A stretch of 64,000 nucleotides of DNA from JACPDH01 sp041671505 (GCA_041671505.1 JBAZBK010000025.1:23745-87744); one strand, 5' to 3'; counted from the stretch's first letter, positions 11,239 to 20,130 are shown. Notes: generated by a model from the sequence alone, not told the origin. Translations and numbers: made by a program.

Positions 11239-12576
11239 CTACTTCGCTCCCGCCTTCTTCAGCGCGGCGGCGTTGTCCGTGCACTTCACCGCGTTCGCCA
11301 TCATCAACGGTGTCGCGCCGCCTTTGGCCTTCACGTTGAGGTCGGCCTTCGCCTTGATCAGCAGCTCGACGAGCTCGGTTGCGTCGCAGCGTCCGGCGGC
11401 CCTGAGGATCGCCGTCGAACCCGTTTCGTCTTTCGCGTCGACGTCGACACCGGCGAGGATCAGCACTCGGGCCGCTTCGAGGTGGCCGAAGGAGGCGGCG
11501 AGAATGAGAGGTGTCATCCCGGAAGCCTGCGCGTTGGGATCGACCCCGGCGACCAGGCAAAGGCGGATCACGTCGGCCTCGCCTTCGGTCGCGGCTCGCT
11601 GCAGCGCATCGAAGTTCGCCTCGCGCACGTCGTAGTTCGCGAGGAGCGCCTTCTTCGCCTCTTCGACCGAGTAGTCTGTCCAGCCGCCGAGCGCCGCAGG
11701 CGGGATGACCTTGAATTCGGTCAGCGTAAACTTTCCACCCGGCGTCTCTTCGACCGTCGCGGGTGCGGTGGACGAGTGCCCGGCCATGGAGTCCGGCAGC
11801 AGCGGCGCAGGCGGCATCTCGTAGTCGATCTTCAGCCCTGCGCGTTTCGAGATCACGTCGACGTCAGCCCGCGCAACCTCGCCTTGATATGCCCACTGCC
11901 GATAGTTCCCGCCGTCGTCGAAGCCTGATGACGAATAGCCCGTCACGCGCTCGAGCCGCTTGCCCGCCTTGTCATACGCACGGACCGTCTCGATGTCGCT
12001 GCCGAACGCGGCCTCGGCGATCGAGCCCGTGTATACCTTGACGAACGGACCATCGAGAACGACTCCGTACTCGGCCCCCTTCGCCGTCTCACCTTTCCTG
12101 ATCGAGACGCTGCTCATCGCGAGCGGGTACGTGATCGTCATCGAGCCGACCGCCTTCGCGAACTGCTTCGGCTTCCCGCTCGAGTCGGTGACGCGGATCT
12201 CGGTGGAGAAGGTTCGGTGGTCGTAGATTCCCTGCTCCTTCTCGAACGCGAGCTCGCGGCCGCGATTGTCGAGAAGCTTCGGCGTGTCCCACTTGTCGAG
12301 CGCGTAGACGCTGTTGTCGATCCGGGGGAGATGCACCTCGATCGACGCCGCGTTGAAGCCGAAGAGGGCGCTGCTTCGTCCCGAGATCACCTTTACCGCC
12401 GCCTTGAGCTCATCGACGGCGATCGTCTTCAGCGTCGGTTTGACGTCTTTCGTCGCGTACTTCGGGCTCTTCATCAGCTCGGCGCGATCGGGAGTCTGCG
12501 CGGAGGCGCGGGTGGTTGCGAACGAGGAAAGAATGCACGCGAGGGCCACGGCCGGGACAGCCTGAATTTTCAACAT
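11239..12576 (-). CDS. Secreted ankyrin-repeat protein
   Basis: A 445-aa exported protein with a signal peptide at residues 1-26 (ALACILSSFATTRASA). A long N-terminal domain (about 30-300) has no recognised family. It is beta-rich and includes PRIDNSVYALDKWDTPKL and SMTITYPLA. Four ankyrin repeats follow (about 325-440), with the typical GMTPLILAASFGHLEAARVL and GSTAILRAAGRCDATELVEL units. Ankyrin repeats mediate protein binding, and no catalytic motif is visible. The N-terminal part may be a sensor or adhesion module. The start at 12576 is the only one that keeps the signal peptide. It is convergent with the kinase gene and followed upstream by a hairpin repeat. Confidence 0.85.
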   Translation of the reverse strand: MLKIQAVPAVALACILSSFATTRASAQTPDRAELMKSPKYATKDVKPTLKTIAVDELKAAVKVISGRSSALFGFNAASIEVHLPRIDNSVYALDKWDTPKLLDNRGRELAFEKEQGIYDHRTFSTEIRVTDSSGKPKQFAKAVGSMTITYPLAMSSVSIRKGETAKGAEYGVVLDGPFVKVYTGSIAEAAFGSDIETVRAYDKAGKRLERVTGYSSSGFDDGGNYRQWAYQGEVARADVDVISKRAGLKIDYEMPPAPLLPDSMAGHSSTAPATVEETPGGKFTLTEFKVIPPAALGGWTDYSVEEAKKALLANYDVREANFDALQRAATEGEADVIRLCLVAGVDPNAQASGMTPLILAASFGHLEAARVLILAGVDVDAKDETGSTAILRAAGRCDATELVELLIKAKADLNVKAKGGATPLMMANAVKCTDNAAALKKAGAK

Positions 12577-12650
12577 AGGGAGATTGTAGCGGGGGCGGGG
12601 AGGAAGGAGTATGGGGAGGGTGGCGCAGGCTCACGGCGGCCTCTCGTTTC

Positions 12651-12750
12651 TCCATTCTTCATTCGTCATTCGACATTCTTCATTTCGGTTTTCGCCAGAT
12701 AGAGAGAACCGAAATGTCGAATGTCGAATGAGGAATGAAGAATGAAGAAG
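12651..12750. repeat. Quasi-palindrome of attcttcattcg words
   Basis: The left arm is a run of tccattcttcattcgtcattc-type words ending in tttcggtttt. The right arm is the reverse complement (aaccgaaatgtcgaatg... gaatgaagaatg). Arms of about 45 bp surround a loop of around 10 bp. The same family occurs at 22461 and 23369 with differently ordered words. Confidence 0.85.
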
Positions 12751-12784
12751 TGGCAGACTGCCGCCTTTCAGCTCTGCAGCGCCC

Positions 12785-13546
12785 TCACCCCACCAGCAAA
12801 CTGCAGCAGGTCACCCCGCCCTCGGCCTTCGCGAGCTCGGTCGCGTCGACGGTGACGACGCGAATGCCGCGCGCTTCGAGTCGTGCGCGCGTGCGCGGGA
12901 ACGCCGACGACAGGATCACCGCGTCGCCGACGAGGAGCGCGTTCGAGGCGAACGGCTCGGCGGGGTCGACCTCGATGAACTCGAAGCCGGGGAACTGCAC
13001 GCGATCGACCCACGCGGCGTTGATCAGCAGGAGGTTCGGAGCTACGGGCGTGATGGCGGTCTTCAGGTGCAGGCATCCGGAGAGCTCCGCCGGGCCGACG
13101 TCGTAGCCGAACGGCGCAAGGATGCTGTGGAGCTGCGCGATTCCTTCATCGCTCGTCCTCGCCGTTCTCCCGACGCGAATCAGTCGTCCCGCGCGAAGCA
13201 CGTCGCCGCCGTCGAGCGTCGCCGGCGACTCGACGAACGCGAGCGTCCGAAACGGGCGAAGGGTCTCCGCGATGCTCGCGGTCTCGCCGAGGCGTGAGTC
13301 GGCGCCGGGCCGCGTGATCACGGCGAGCTCGTCGACGACGACTGCACAGTCTTCGACGAAGACGGCGTCGGGGTACGCGTCGAGTGCGGGAAGGCGAATG
13401 GCGCGACAGCCGAGCGACTCGAGCGCCGCGACGTACTCCTCGTGCTGCGCCGCGGCGCGGGCGAAGTCGATCGGCTGGCGCTCGAGGTGCGTCAACTCGC
13501 AGAGCGCGATCGACGGGCTGACCTCACGGACGATGGCAGTTCGCAT
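12785..13546 (-). CDS. ddaH: Dimethylargininase / arginine deiminase-superfamily hydrolase
   Basis: A 253-aa amidinotransferase-superfamily enzyme closely matching N(omega),N(omega)-dimethylarginine dimethylaminohydrolase, which releases citrulline and dimethylamine. Diagnostic features are the substrate-binding FVEDCAVV segment, the ITRPGADSR-x-E loop, the LDGGDVLR strand, the catalytic His160 in CLHLKT and the nucleophilic Cys near the C-terminus (CCSLL, Cys247/Cys248). The length equals that of bacterial DDAH (about 254 aa). The frame stays open upstream, but the ATG at 13546 begins exactly at the family's N-terminal strand (MRTAIVREVS). Citrulline-producing hydrolases of related specificity are the alternative. 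Confidence 0.9.
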   Translation of the reverse strand: MRTAIVREVSPSIALCELTHLERQPIDFARAAAQHEEYVAALESLGCRAIRLPALDAYPDAVFVEDCAVVVDELAVITRPGADSRLGETASIAETLRPFRTLAFVESPATLDGGDVLRAGRLIRVGRTARTSDEGIAQLHSILAPFGYDVGPAELSGCLHLKTAITPVAPNLLLINAAWVDRVQFPGFEFIEVDPAEPFASNALLVGDAVILSSAFPRTRARLEARGIRVVTVDATELAKAEGGVTCCSLLVG

Positions 13547-13717
13547 TCGCGAAGGATATGCGACCCACATGGAGTGCGAAAGCGAAGCGTTCGCGCTTCG
13601 TGGCGGAGGCCTCCGGCCTCCGCAGCAACGGCCAGAGGCCGTTGCCACTGGTTGCGTGCTCGCACCTCGTAGCGGGGTTCGCATTCGTCGACCCCCTGGC
13701 GCAGAATATCGGAATCG

Positions 13718-14590
13718 ATGGACAAGAAGGCGTACGAGCACGCGCTCCGCATGATGGCGCCGCCTCGCAGCGTGCCGCTCTCGTGCCGGCTCGCGCTGAT
13801 GCTGAACGCCGGAGTTCAGATCGGTTTCTTCGTGCTCGCCTTCTCGACTCCGTTTTTCTGGCTCTTCGTCGCCAACGCCGATCTCCCGTCCATCACCTTC
13901 CGCGGTGAGCGAATGCGTACGAACGGCGTCGTCACCGAGGTCGTCAGGACCAATGCGAGCGAGAACAAGACGCGTATCTGGGCGCTGCACTACAGCTACT
14001 CGGTCGCGGCGCGTCAGTACGAAGGGGTCTCGTATGCATCGGGAGACCAGGACCTCGAATCAGGCGCGCTCGTCATCGTCGAGTACCTGAAACGCGATCC
14101 GTCGCGATCGAGAATCGAGGGGATGCGGCGCGGTATGTTCGGCCTCGGCGTGCTGTTCGTGCTGATCTTCCCGGCGATCGGCCTCGGGATCACGCTCGCC
14201 GCTCTCCGCTACGGCATGCGAAAGAGCGCGATTCTCTGCCGCGGTGTCACGGTCTTCGCGAAGTACAAGGAGACGCGCCCGACGAACATGACGGTCAACA
14301 AGAGGCCGGTATTCGAGGTGATCCACGAGTACCGGACGCTGGAGGGCGAGCTGCGGGAGGCGTCGACCAGCACGACCGACGTCGACTCGATCACCGACGA
14401 TGCGGAAGAGATGCTCCTCTACGATCCGGCGAGGCGGGACAGCGGCGTGCCGGTCGACAGCCTCACACCGCTTCCGGAGCTCGACGAGGCAGGTGGCTTC
14501 AGCGGGAACCTCACCGGAGCGCTGGTGCGCCTGCTCTTTCCCGCCGCGGTCATCGCCGGAAACGCCTTCTGGCTCGCGTCCAAACTGTGA
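13718..14590 (+). CDS. DUF3592-like membrane protein
   Basis: A 290-aa protein with three or four transmembrane segments (about 27-50, 140-165 and a C-terminal one at 265-285). They alternate with two soluble beta-rich domains of the DUF3592 type: TNGVVTEVVRTNAS...YSYSVAARQYEG and RPVFEVIHEYRTLEG. DUF3592 proteins carry such strand pairs next to a membrane anchor, and their function is unknown. The two soluble parts look like an internal duplication. The ATG at 13718 follows an agaatat/ggaatcg sequence without a strong ribosome binding site. Another protein of similar style is at 42046-42549. Confidence 0.7.
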   Translation: MDKKAYEHALRMMAPPRSVPLSCRLALMLNAGVQIGFFVLAFSTPFFWLFVANADLPSITFRGERMRTNGVVTEVVRTNASENKTRIWALHYSYSVAARQYEGVSYASGDQDLESGALVIVEYLKRDPSRSRIEGMRRGMFGLGVLFVLIFPAIGLGITLAALRYGMRKSAILCRGVTVFAKYKETRPTNMTVNKRPVFEVIHEYRTLEGELREASTSTTDVDSITDDAEEMLLYDPARRDSGVPVDSLTPLPELDEAGGFSGNLTGALVRLLFPAAVIAGNAFWLASKL

Positions 14591-14664
14591 GGCGAAGAGC
14601 GTGTGCCGCGGGCGCTCACTCCTGCCTCGGTTCTACAAGCGAACATGCGATCGACACTTCCCGC

Positions 14665-14764
14665 GGCCTCTCGGGCCTTTGGCCTCTGGCCTGCTCATCG
14701 CCTCTCGCCTTTTGCCTGCTTTGACCTATGACCTTTGACCTCTAGCCTCTCTTCTTTGACCTGC
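14665..14764. repeat. Reiterated-word repeat (ggcctctggcc / cgcctctcgcc / tgaccttt)
   Basis: Reverse-oriented version of the word repeat at 391, passing from ggcct words through cgcct words into ctttgacctatgacctttgac. It lies in the 194-bp gap before the DMT transporter and ends about 20 bases before its GTG start, so any promoter must lie within or just after the repeat. Confidence 0.8.
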
Positions 14765-14784
14765 CTTTCGGTAGACTCCTGCCC

Positions 14785-15690
14785 GTGACTCCCGCGCGCG
14801 AGGTAACCTCGAAGACCTTCGTCGAAGCGGCGATCGCGATCGTCCTCTTCGCCTGCATCCCGGTCGTGATCCGCTACATCTCGGCGAACCCCTTCACGAT
14901 CGGAATCGTCCGCCTCGTGATCGCGACGACGGGGATCGGGCTCGTCATGCGCGACCGCGCCGCGCTTCGCGCCCTTCCCCGCGCCGACCTCGCGCGCCTC
15001 GCGGTGATCGGCGGCTGCTTCGCTGCGCACTGGCTCGCCTACTTCTTCGCGATCAAGGCGTCGTCGGCGGCGATCGGGACGATCGGCCTCTCGACCTACG
15101 GCATCCATCTCCTGATCCTCGGTGCGATCTTCGGCAACGCGCGCTTCGGCGTCATCGACGCTCTCGCGGTCGCGCTCGCGCTCGCCGGCGCGACGCTCAC
15201 CGTGCCGGAGTTTTCGCTGACGAACGACTCGACGCTCGGCATGCTCCTCGGCATCCTCTCTGGATTCTTCTACGCGACGCTGCCGATCCTTCACCAGCGA
15301 TGGGCGCACATGTCGTCGCCTGTCCGCGCATTCGGCCAGTTCGCCGTTGCCCTCGTGCTCTTTCTCCTCTTCCTTCCGATGGCGCGATGGGATCTTCGCC
15401 CCATCGACTGGGCAGGACTCGCCTTCCTCGGTCTCGGCTCGACCTTCGTCGGCCACGGGCTCTGGGTCGGCGTGACGACGCGCCTGAAGCCGTCGACGAC
15501 GAGCATCATTTACTACGGCAACGTCCCCATCGCGATCGCGCTTAGCGTCCTCATCCTCGGTGAGCCGCTCACGCCGCGCGTCGCCGGGGGTGCCGCGCTC
15601 ATCGTCGGAGGCAGCATCATCGGGCTCGTCGCGCAGGCGCGGTCGCGCGGGGCGCGAATTAAGAATTCAGAATTGAGAACTGAGAATTGA
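14785..15690 (+). CDS. EamA/DMT-superfamily transporter
   Basis: A 301-aa integral membrane protein with ten predicted transmembrane helices arranged as two EamA repeats of five helices. The first repeat begins at FVEAAIAIVLFACIPVVIRY and the second at TLGMLLGILSGFFYATLPIL. Signature features are the early Pro in helix 1, the ISANPFTIGIVRLVIA helix 2 and the GEPLTPRVAGGAALIVGGSI C-terminal helix pair. DMT transporters export or exchange small metabolites, and the substrate cannot be read from sequence. The start is a GTG at 14785. No in-frame ATG precedes the first helix. The last residues run into a gaattgagaac word repeat just after the stop. Confidence 0.9.
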   Translation: MTPAREVTSKTFVEAAIAIVLFACIPVVIRYISANPFTIGIVRLVIATTGIGLVMRDRAALRALPRADLARLAVIGGCFAAHWLAYFFAIKASSAAIGTIGLSTYGIHLLILGAIFGNARFGVIDALAVALALAGATLTVPEFSLTNDSTLGMLLGILSGFFYATLPILHQRWAHMSSPVRAFGQFAVALVLFLLFLPMARWDLRPIDWAGLAFLGLGSTFVGHGLWVGVTTRLKPSTTSIIYYGNVPIAIALSVLILGEPLTPRVAGGAALIVGGSIIGLVAQARSRGARIKNSELRTEN

Positions 15691-15807
15691 GAGACTCGGT
15701 CTGGTGGTAGTGGCCTCCGGCCGTTACGGCGCCGCGCAGCGGCGCATGGCTCGAACAACTCACCTCCTCGCCGGAATACCTGTCCTTGACGGACTGTCGG
15801 AAGACTC

Positions 15808-16740
15808 GTGAATCGCGCCCTCTTGCTGTTGTTTGCCAGCCTCACCGCCGCATTGGCCCTGCCGGCCGCGGCAGCCAGCCCCGTCTCTCACCCCGAAGCC
15901 TCGGTTTACTACGCGATGGAGTTCGCGAACGTGGGCGGTCAGTCGCTGAAGCTCGACCTTTTCATTCCGTCGGGAAACGGGCCGTTTCCCGTCATCGTGT
16001 CGGTGCACGGCGGATCGTGGACGAGCGGCACGCGCGACCAGGGGCTCGCGGTCGTACAGGTCGACCGCGGCTACGCGGTTGCGAACGTCGACTACCGTCT
16101 CGCGCCGCAGTCGATCTGGCCGGCGCAGGTCGAGGACACGAAGGCGGCCGTGCGCTGGCTGCGCGCGAACTCGGGCCGCTTCGATCTCGACCCCGGCCGC
16201 ATCGGCGTTATGGGGCTCTCCGCGGGAGGGCACATTGGCGCGGTGCTCGGCACGAGCCATGGCGTCACCGCACTCGAAGGGATCGGGCTCGGCAACGGCG
16301 GTTACTCGAGCGAGGTGCAGGCGGTCGTCGATTACTTCGGCCCGAGCGATCTGACGAAGCTCAAGGAACAGGCGCTGTCGTGCATCCCCGGCGATCCGGA
16401 CGATCCGACCGAGCCGCCGTCGCTGCTGTTAGGCTGCACGCTTCCGCTCTGCCCCGAAAAGGCGGCGACCGCGAATCCGATCACCTACGTCACGCCCGAC
16501 GACCCGCCCTTCCTGCTCCTGCACGGCCGCTCCGACTGCCTCGTTCCGTGGCAGCAGAGCCAGATCCTGCACGATGCGCTCAAGCGATCCGGCGTCTCTT
16601 CGAAGCTCATCCTCGTGCCGTTTGCCGGTCACGGCGACCCGCTCTTCGTCACGCCCCCCATCCAGCAGCAGGTGAACGACTTTCTCGACAAATGGCTGAA
16701 GGGACCGCGGCCGCGAAAGCGGCCGGTTAGGCTGAATTGA
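15808..16740 (+). CDS. Secreted alpha/beta-hydrolase (esterase/lipase, BD-FAE-like)
   Basis: A 310-aa exported hydrolase. A signal peptide (LLLLFASLTAALALPAAAA) precedes an alpha/beta-hydrolase fold. The oxyanion motif is HGGSW, the nucleophile elbow is GLSAGG, the acid is Asp in GRSDCLVP and the catalytic His is in AGHGD. The NVDYRLAP segment is typical of the BD-FAE/hormone-sensitive-lipase-like esterases that hydrolyse short acyl or feruloyl esters. Two Cys pairs between about residues 190 and 220 (SCIPGDP, GCTLPLC) could form disulfides in the cap. It starts with a GTG at 15808, and no in-frame ATG precedes the signal peptide. Confidence 0.9.
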   Translation: MNRALLLLFASLTAALALPAAAASPVSHPEASVYYAMEFANVGGQSLKLDLFIPSGNGPFPVIVSVHGGSWTSGTRDQGLAVVQVDRGYAVANVDYRLAPQSIWPAQVEDTKAAVRWLRANSGRFDLDPGRIGVMGLSAGGHIGAVLGTSHGVTALEGIGLGNGGYSSEVQAVVDYFGPSDLTKLKEQALSCIPGDPDDPTEPPSLLLGCTLPLCPEKAATANPITYVTPDDPPFLLLHGRSDCLVPWQQSQILHDALKRSGVSSKLILVPFAGHGDPLFVTPPIQQQVNDFLDKWLKGPRPRKRPVRLN

Positions 16741-16890
16741 GGCCGGCGCTCGTGGCGGCGGATTCCAATCCGCCGCGGTTCCTGCTCACGCAGGTCCGAG
16801 CGCTTCCGTCGACACGAATCCCTCGGCGCTGCGCGCCGCGCCGGACATTGGAATGTCCGGCCACCATCAATTCTCAATCCCGGCACAACG

Positions 16891-16919
16891 AAAAAGGCCG
16901 CCTTCCGGCGGCCTTTTTC
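16891..16919 (-). terminator. Rho-independent terminator, probably of ahcY
   Basis: A GC-rich stem (aaggccgcc / ggcggcctt, loop ttcc) is flanked by aaaa on the left and ttttt on the right, so it works in both directions. It lies 33 bp beyond the ahcY stop codon and is the clearest intrinsic terminator in the window. Confidence 0.85.
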
Positions 16920-16951
16920 AATTCTCAATTCCGTTGCGAAGCGCTTCGCGC

Positions 16952-18451
16952 CTAGTACCTGTAGTTTTCCGGCTTGTACGGCCCCTCGGCCGGGATGCCG
17001 AGGTACTTCGCCTGCGACTCGGTGAGTTTCGTCAGCTCGACACCGAGGTGCGGGAGGTGAAGGCGGGCGACTTCCTCGTCGAGTGCCTTCGGGAGGACGA
17101 ACACCTTCTTTTCGTACTTGTCGGCGTTCTTGTGCAGGTCGATCTGCGCGAGCACCTGGTTGGTGAACGAGGTCGACATGACGAACGAAGGATGGCCCGT
17201 CGCGCAACCGAGGTTCATGAGGCGTCCCTCGGCGAGGATCAGCACGCTGTGGCCGTCGGCGAAAAACCACTCGTCGTACTGCGGTTTGATGTTGTGGTGC
17301 TTGACGCCAGGGGTCTTCTTGAGGCCGGCCATGTCGATCTCGTTGTCGAAGTGGCCGATGTTCGCGACGATCGCGCGGTGCTTCATCTTCGCCATGTGCG
17401 CGGCAGTGATGATGTCCTTGTTGCCGGTCGCGGTGACGAAGATGTCTGCGAGCTCGAGAACCGACTCGAGCGCCTTGACCTCGTAGCCCTGCATCGCCGC
17501 CTGCAGCGCGCAGATCGGGTCGATCTCGGTCACGATGACGCGCGCGCCCTGTCCGCGCAGCGCCTCGGCGCAACCCTTGCCGACTTCACCGAAGCCGCAG
17601 ACGACCGCGACCTTGCCGCCGATCATGACGTCGGTCGCGCGGTTCAGGCCGTCGACCACCGAGTGGCGGCAGCCGTAGATGTTGTCGAACTTCGACTTCG
17701 TCACCGAGTCGTTTACGTTGATCGCGGGGAAGAGGAGCGTGCCCGCTTCCTGCATCTGGTAGAGGCGATGGACGCCGGTCGTCGTCTCCTCGGAGACGCC
17801 GCGGACTCCCTTCGCGACCTTCGTCCAGGTCTGGCCGTCGGCCTTGATCGAGCGGCGGAGCACGTCGAGGATCACGCCCCACTCCTCGGGGTCGTTCGCT
17901 TCGTCGAAGGCGGGGATAGTTCCAGCCTTCTCGAACTCGGCGCCCTTGTGGATCAGAAGCGTCGCGTCGCCACCGTCGTCGACGATCAGCGTGGGGCCCG
18001 AGCCGTCAGGCCAGACGAGCGCCTCTTCGGTGCACCACCAGTACTCCTCGAGCGTCTCGCCTTTCCAGGCGAAGACGGGAGTGCCCTTCGGATTTGCGAC
18101 GGTACCGCCCGTCTCGGGACGGCCGACGACGACCGCTGCGGCGGCGTGGTCCTGCGTCGAGAAGATGTTGCACGAGACCCAGCGGACGTCGGCGCCGAGG
18201 TGCACGAGCGTCTCGATGAGGACGGCGGTCTGCACCGTCATGTGGAGCGAGCCCATGATCTTCGCGCCAGCGAGCGGCTGCGTCTTGCCGTACTGCTCGC
18301 GGAGCGACATGAGGCCCGGCATCTCGTGCTCGGCAAGCGTCATTTCCTTGCGGCCGAGCTCAGCGAGGGCGAGATCCTTGACCTTGAAGGGAACGCGGCC
18401 TGCTTCTTTCGCCGCGACGAACGAATGAGTGGATTCCAGCGTGGTCGGCAT
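16952..18451 (-). CDS. ahcY: Adenosylhomocysteinase (S-adenosyl-L-homocysteine hydrolase)
   Basis: A 499-aa cytosolic enzyme that splits S-adenosylhomocysteine into adenosine and homocysteine, removing the inhibitory product of SAM-dependent methylation. It contains the N-terminal substrate domain (HMTVQTAVLIETL, WVSCNIFSTQDH), the NAD-binding segment GFGEVGKGCAEAL, the VTEIDPICALQA strand and the C-terminal tail ending KPENYRY. The Lys-Tyr ending is typical of the family, where the C-terminus contributes to the neighbouring NAD site. At 499 aa it has the bacterial/eukaryotic-type length with the extra internal segment (EEYWWCTEEALVWPDG). The ATG at 18451 follows an aaggag ribosome binding site. 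A terminator lies downstream and a structured leader upstream. Several methyltransferases occur in this window. Confidence 0.97.
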   Translation of the reverse strand: MPTTLESTHSFVAAKEAGRVPFKVKDLALAELGRKEMTLAEHEMPGLMSLREQYGKTQPLAGAKIMGSLHMTVQTAVLIETLVHLGADVRWVSCNIFSTQDHAAAAVVVGRPETGGTVANPKGTPVFAWKGETLEEYWWCTEEALVWPDGSGPTLIVDDGGDATLLIHKGAEFEKAGTIPAFDEANDPEEWGVILDVLRRSIKADGQTWTKVAKGVRGVSEETTTGVHRLYQMQEAGTLLFPAINVNDSVTKSKFDNIYGCRHSVVDGLNRATDVMIGGKVAVVCGFGEVGKGCAEALRGQGARVIVTEIDPICALQAAMQGYEVKALESVLELADIFVTATGNKDIITAAHMAKMKHRAIVANIGHFDNEIDMAGLKKTPGVKHHNIKPQYDEWFFADGHSVLILAEGRLMNLGCATGHPSFVMSTSFTNQVLAQIDLHKNADKYEKKVFVLPKALDEEVARLHLPHLGVELTKLTESQAKYLGIPAEGPYKPENYRY

Positions 18452-18496
18452 CGTTTCGATGTCTCCTTTTCTTTCGATTCAGGGGTGAGCCGCGGA

Positions 18497-18548
18497 CGGT
18501 TTCGGGGCCGGATTCGCGGGCGTATCACCCTAAATCCGACCGAAACGG
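18497..18548 (-). promoter_or_regulatory. Long stem-loop in the ahcY 5' leader (possible RNA element)
   Basis: In the transcript sense, an arm CCGTTTCGGTCGGATT pairs with AATCCGGCCCCGAAACCG 18 bases later. This gives a stem of about 15 pairs with a small bulge. The loop can itself pair GGG with CCC (GGGTGATACGCCC). The element begins about 100 bases and ends about 45 bases before the ahcY start codon. I looked for the SAH riboswitch core (GAGGAGCGCUGC) and did not find it, nor any SAM-I signature. It could be an unclassified cis-regulatory RNA or a protein-binding inverted repeat. Confidence 0.45.
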
Positions 18549-18600
18549 TTTGAATTCCTTAGAGGGGGATAACAGTCGGCGGCGCGGGCTCGTAGCGCCC

Positions 18601-18830
18601 GCGTCTCGCGGGCAGGCTCACCGGCGTCCCGCCGGTGAGCAGGAATCGCGGGGTGGCCGCTGGCGAGACGCCAGCGGCCTTGCCGGCGGGACGCCGGTGA
18701 GCAGGAATCGCGGGGTGGCCGCTGGCGAGACGCCAGCGGCCTTGCCGGCGGGACGCCGGCGCTACGAAACGCCGGGCCTGCTCATCGCCTCTCGCCTTTC
18801 GTCTCTCGCCTTTCGCCTCTCGCCTCTCGC
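18601..18830. repeat. 62-bp tandem duplication plus cgcctctcgcc word run
   Basis: A GC-rich unit beginning gccggtgagcaggaatcgcg is present twice head-to-tail (18631-18692 and 18693 to about 18752), with palindromic pieces such as ggccgctggcgagacgccag. A cgcctctcgcctttcg word run follows from 18778 and continues into the stop codon of the aldo/keto reductase gene at 18831. Together with the ahcY leader, this fills the 379-bp gap. Confidence 0.85.
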
Positions 18831-19862
18831 CTACGCCTTCCTATGATTGTCGATCATGTCGAACGTGCCTCCGAAGGCGAGGTCCCTGATGCCCGGAGAC
18901 GTGAGGAACTCGTGCGGGAAGCCCATCTCGATCGCGCTCGCCTTGTCGAGCCGCGACATCTGCTCGTTGCTCAGTGTCACGTTCAGCGTGCCGAGGTTGT
19001 CGCGCAGCTGTTCGAGGTTGCGCGCGCCGAGGAGCGGGATCACCACGCCGCGCTGCTGGCGCGCCCAGCTGATTGCGACTTGCGTCGAGGAGGCGCCGAG
19101 CTCGGAGGCAATTGCGGCGACCTCCTTCGCGATGGCGAGGTTGCGATCGATCTTCGCGGCGCCTTCCTTCGCGCGGCCCGTCGCCTGCGACGTCGGGTCG
19201 TTGTACTTGCCGGAGAGGACGCCGGCGCCGATTACGCTCCAGGGCGTCACGGCGAGGTCGAACGTGCGCGCCATCGGCAACAGATCGCGCTCGGCGGTGC
19301 GGTCGATGAGCGAGTAGCGGAGCTGCAGCGCGGTGAACGGCGTCCATCCGCGAAGGTCGGCCATCGTGTTCGCCTGCGAGACGATCCAGGCAGGGGTGTC
19401 GGAGATTCCGATGTAGAGGATCTTCCCCTGCCGCACCAGGTCGTCGAGGCCGCGGAGCACTTCGTCGACCTGCGTCGTGAAGTCCCAGGCGTGGAGCCAG
19501 TAGAGGTCGACGTAGTCGGTGCCGAGGCGCTTGAGGCTCGCCTCGAGCGCCTGCTTCATGTTCTTCTTGTGGTTGCCCGAGAAGCTCGGATCGTGGAGGC
19601 GCGTCTGCAGCGTGTATTTCGTGGCGACGACCCAGCGCTCGCGATCGGCTGCGATGAACTCGCCGAGCAGCTTCTCGCTCGTCCCTTCGGTGTATCGGTT
19701 CGCCGTGTCGAAGAAGTTGCCTCCCGCCTCGACGAACGCATCGAACATCTTCTTCGACTCGTCTCGCGTCGCGCCCCAGCCCCACTCCTCGCCAAACGTC
19801 ATCGTGCCGAGCGCGAGCTCGGAAACCCGCACTCCGCTGCGCCCCAGAAGTTTGTATCGCAT
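18831..19862 (-). CDS. Aldo/keto reductase
   Basis: A 343-aa NADPH-dependent oxidoreductase of the aldo/keto reductase superfamily, which folds as a TIM barrel. The catalytic tetrad is visible: Asp in FFDTANRY, Tyr in the same segment, Lys in VVATKYTLQ and His in YWLHAWD. The GSGVRVSELALGTMTFGEEWGWG-like opening (here GRSGVRVSELALGTMTFG) and VTPWSVIGAGVLSGKY are typical of the YajO/Tas-like bacterial branch. The substrate is unknown. The ATG at 19862 is the family's N-terminus. The TAG stop is formed within a reiterated cgcct repeat. Confidence 0.93.
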   Translation of the reverse strand: MRYKLLGRSGVRVSELALGTMTFGEEWGWGATRDESKKMFDAFVEAGGNFFDTANRYTEGTSEKLLGEFIAADRERWVVATKYTLQTRLHDPSFSGNHKKNMKQALEASLKRLGTDYVDLYWLHAWDFTTQVDEVLRGLDDLVRQGKILYIGISDTPAWIVSQANTMADLRGWTPFTALQLRYSLIDRTAERDLLPMARTFDLAVTPWSVIGAGVLSGKYNDPTSQATGRAKEGAAKIDRNLAIAKEVAAIASELGASSTQVAISWARQQRGVVIPLLGARNLEQLRDNLGTLNVTLSNEQMSRLDKASAIEMGFPHEFLTSPGIRDLAFGGTFDMIDNHRKA

Positions 19863-19878
19863 AAGGCAGCAGTGTAAG

Positions 19879-20130
19879 GCAGGTCAAAGGTCAAAGGTCA
19901 AAGCAGGCGAAAGGCGAAAGGCGAGAGGCGAAAGGCGAGGAGCAGGCGATCGCCCGTAGCAGTCGGGGTCGAGAAGAGGGAATGAGCCGTCGAGGCGTCG
20001 CGTAGCGACGGCCGATCTTAGCCCCCGGTCCCGCTTCGCGGGACCGGGGGACGCGTGTGCGATCGATTGAACGCGCCGCGTAGCGGCGCAGGAAAAGCCG
20101 GGCGCGGGCCTGGGCGCGTTCACGTTCACG
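19879..20130. repeat. Composite intergenic repeats (gtcaaag / ggcgaaa words and palindromic cassettes)
   Basis: Starts with aggtcaaaggtcaaag and ggcgaaaggcg words (19879-19948). Palindromic cassettes follow: gtcgcgtagcgac, a cccccggtcccg/cgggaccggggg hairpin and gcgccgcgtagcggcgc. Next comes a gccgggcgcgggc...gggcgcgttcacg block that recurs at about 23277. The remaining bases to 20243 contain attctcaattctcc words and no gene. Confidence 0.75.

Noticed and set aside
18452..18600. SAH or SAM riboswitch upstream of ahcY
   Set aside because: The conserved cores of known classes were not found. Only a generic structured leader is reported.
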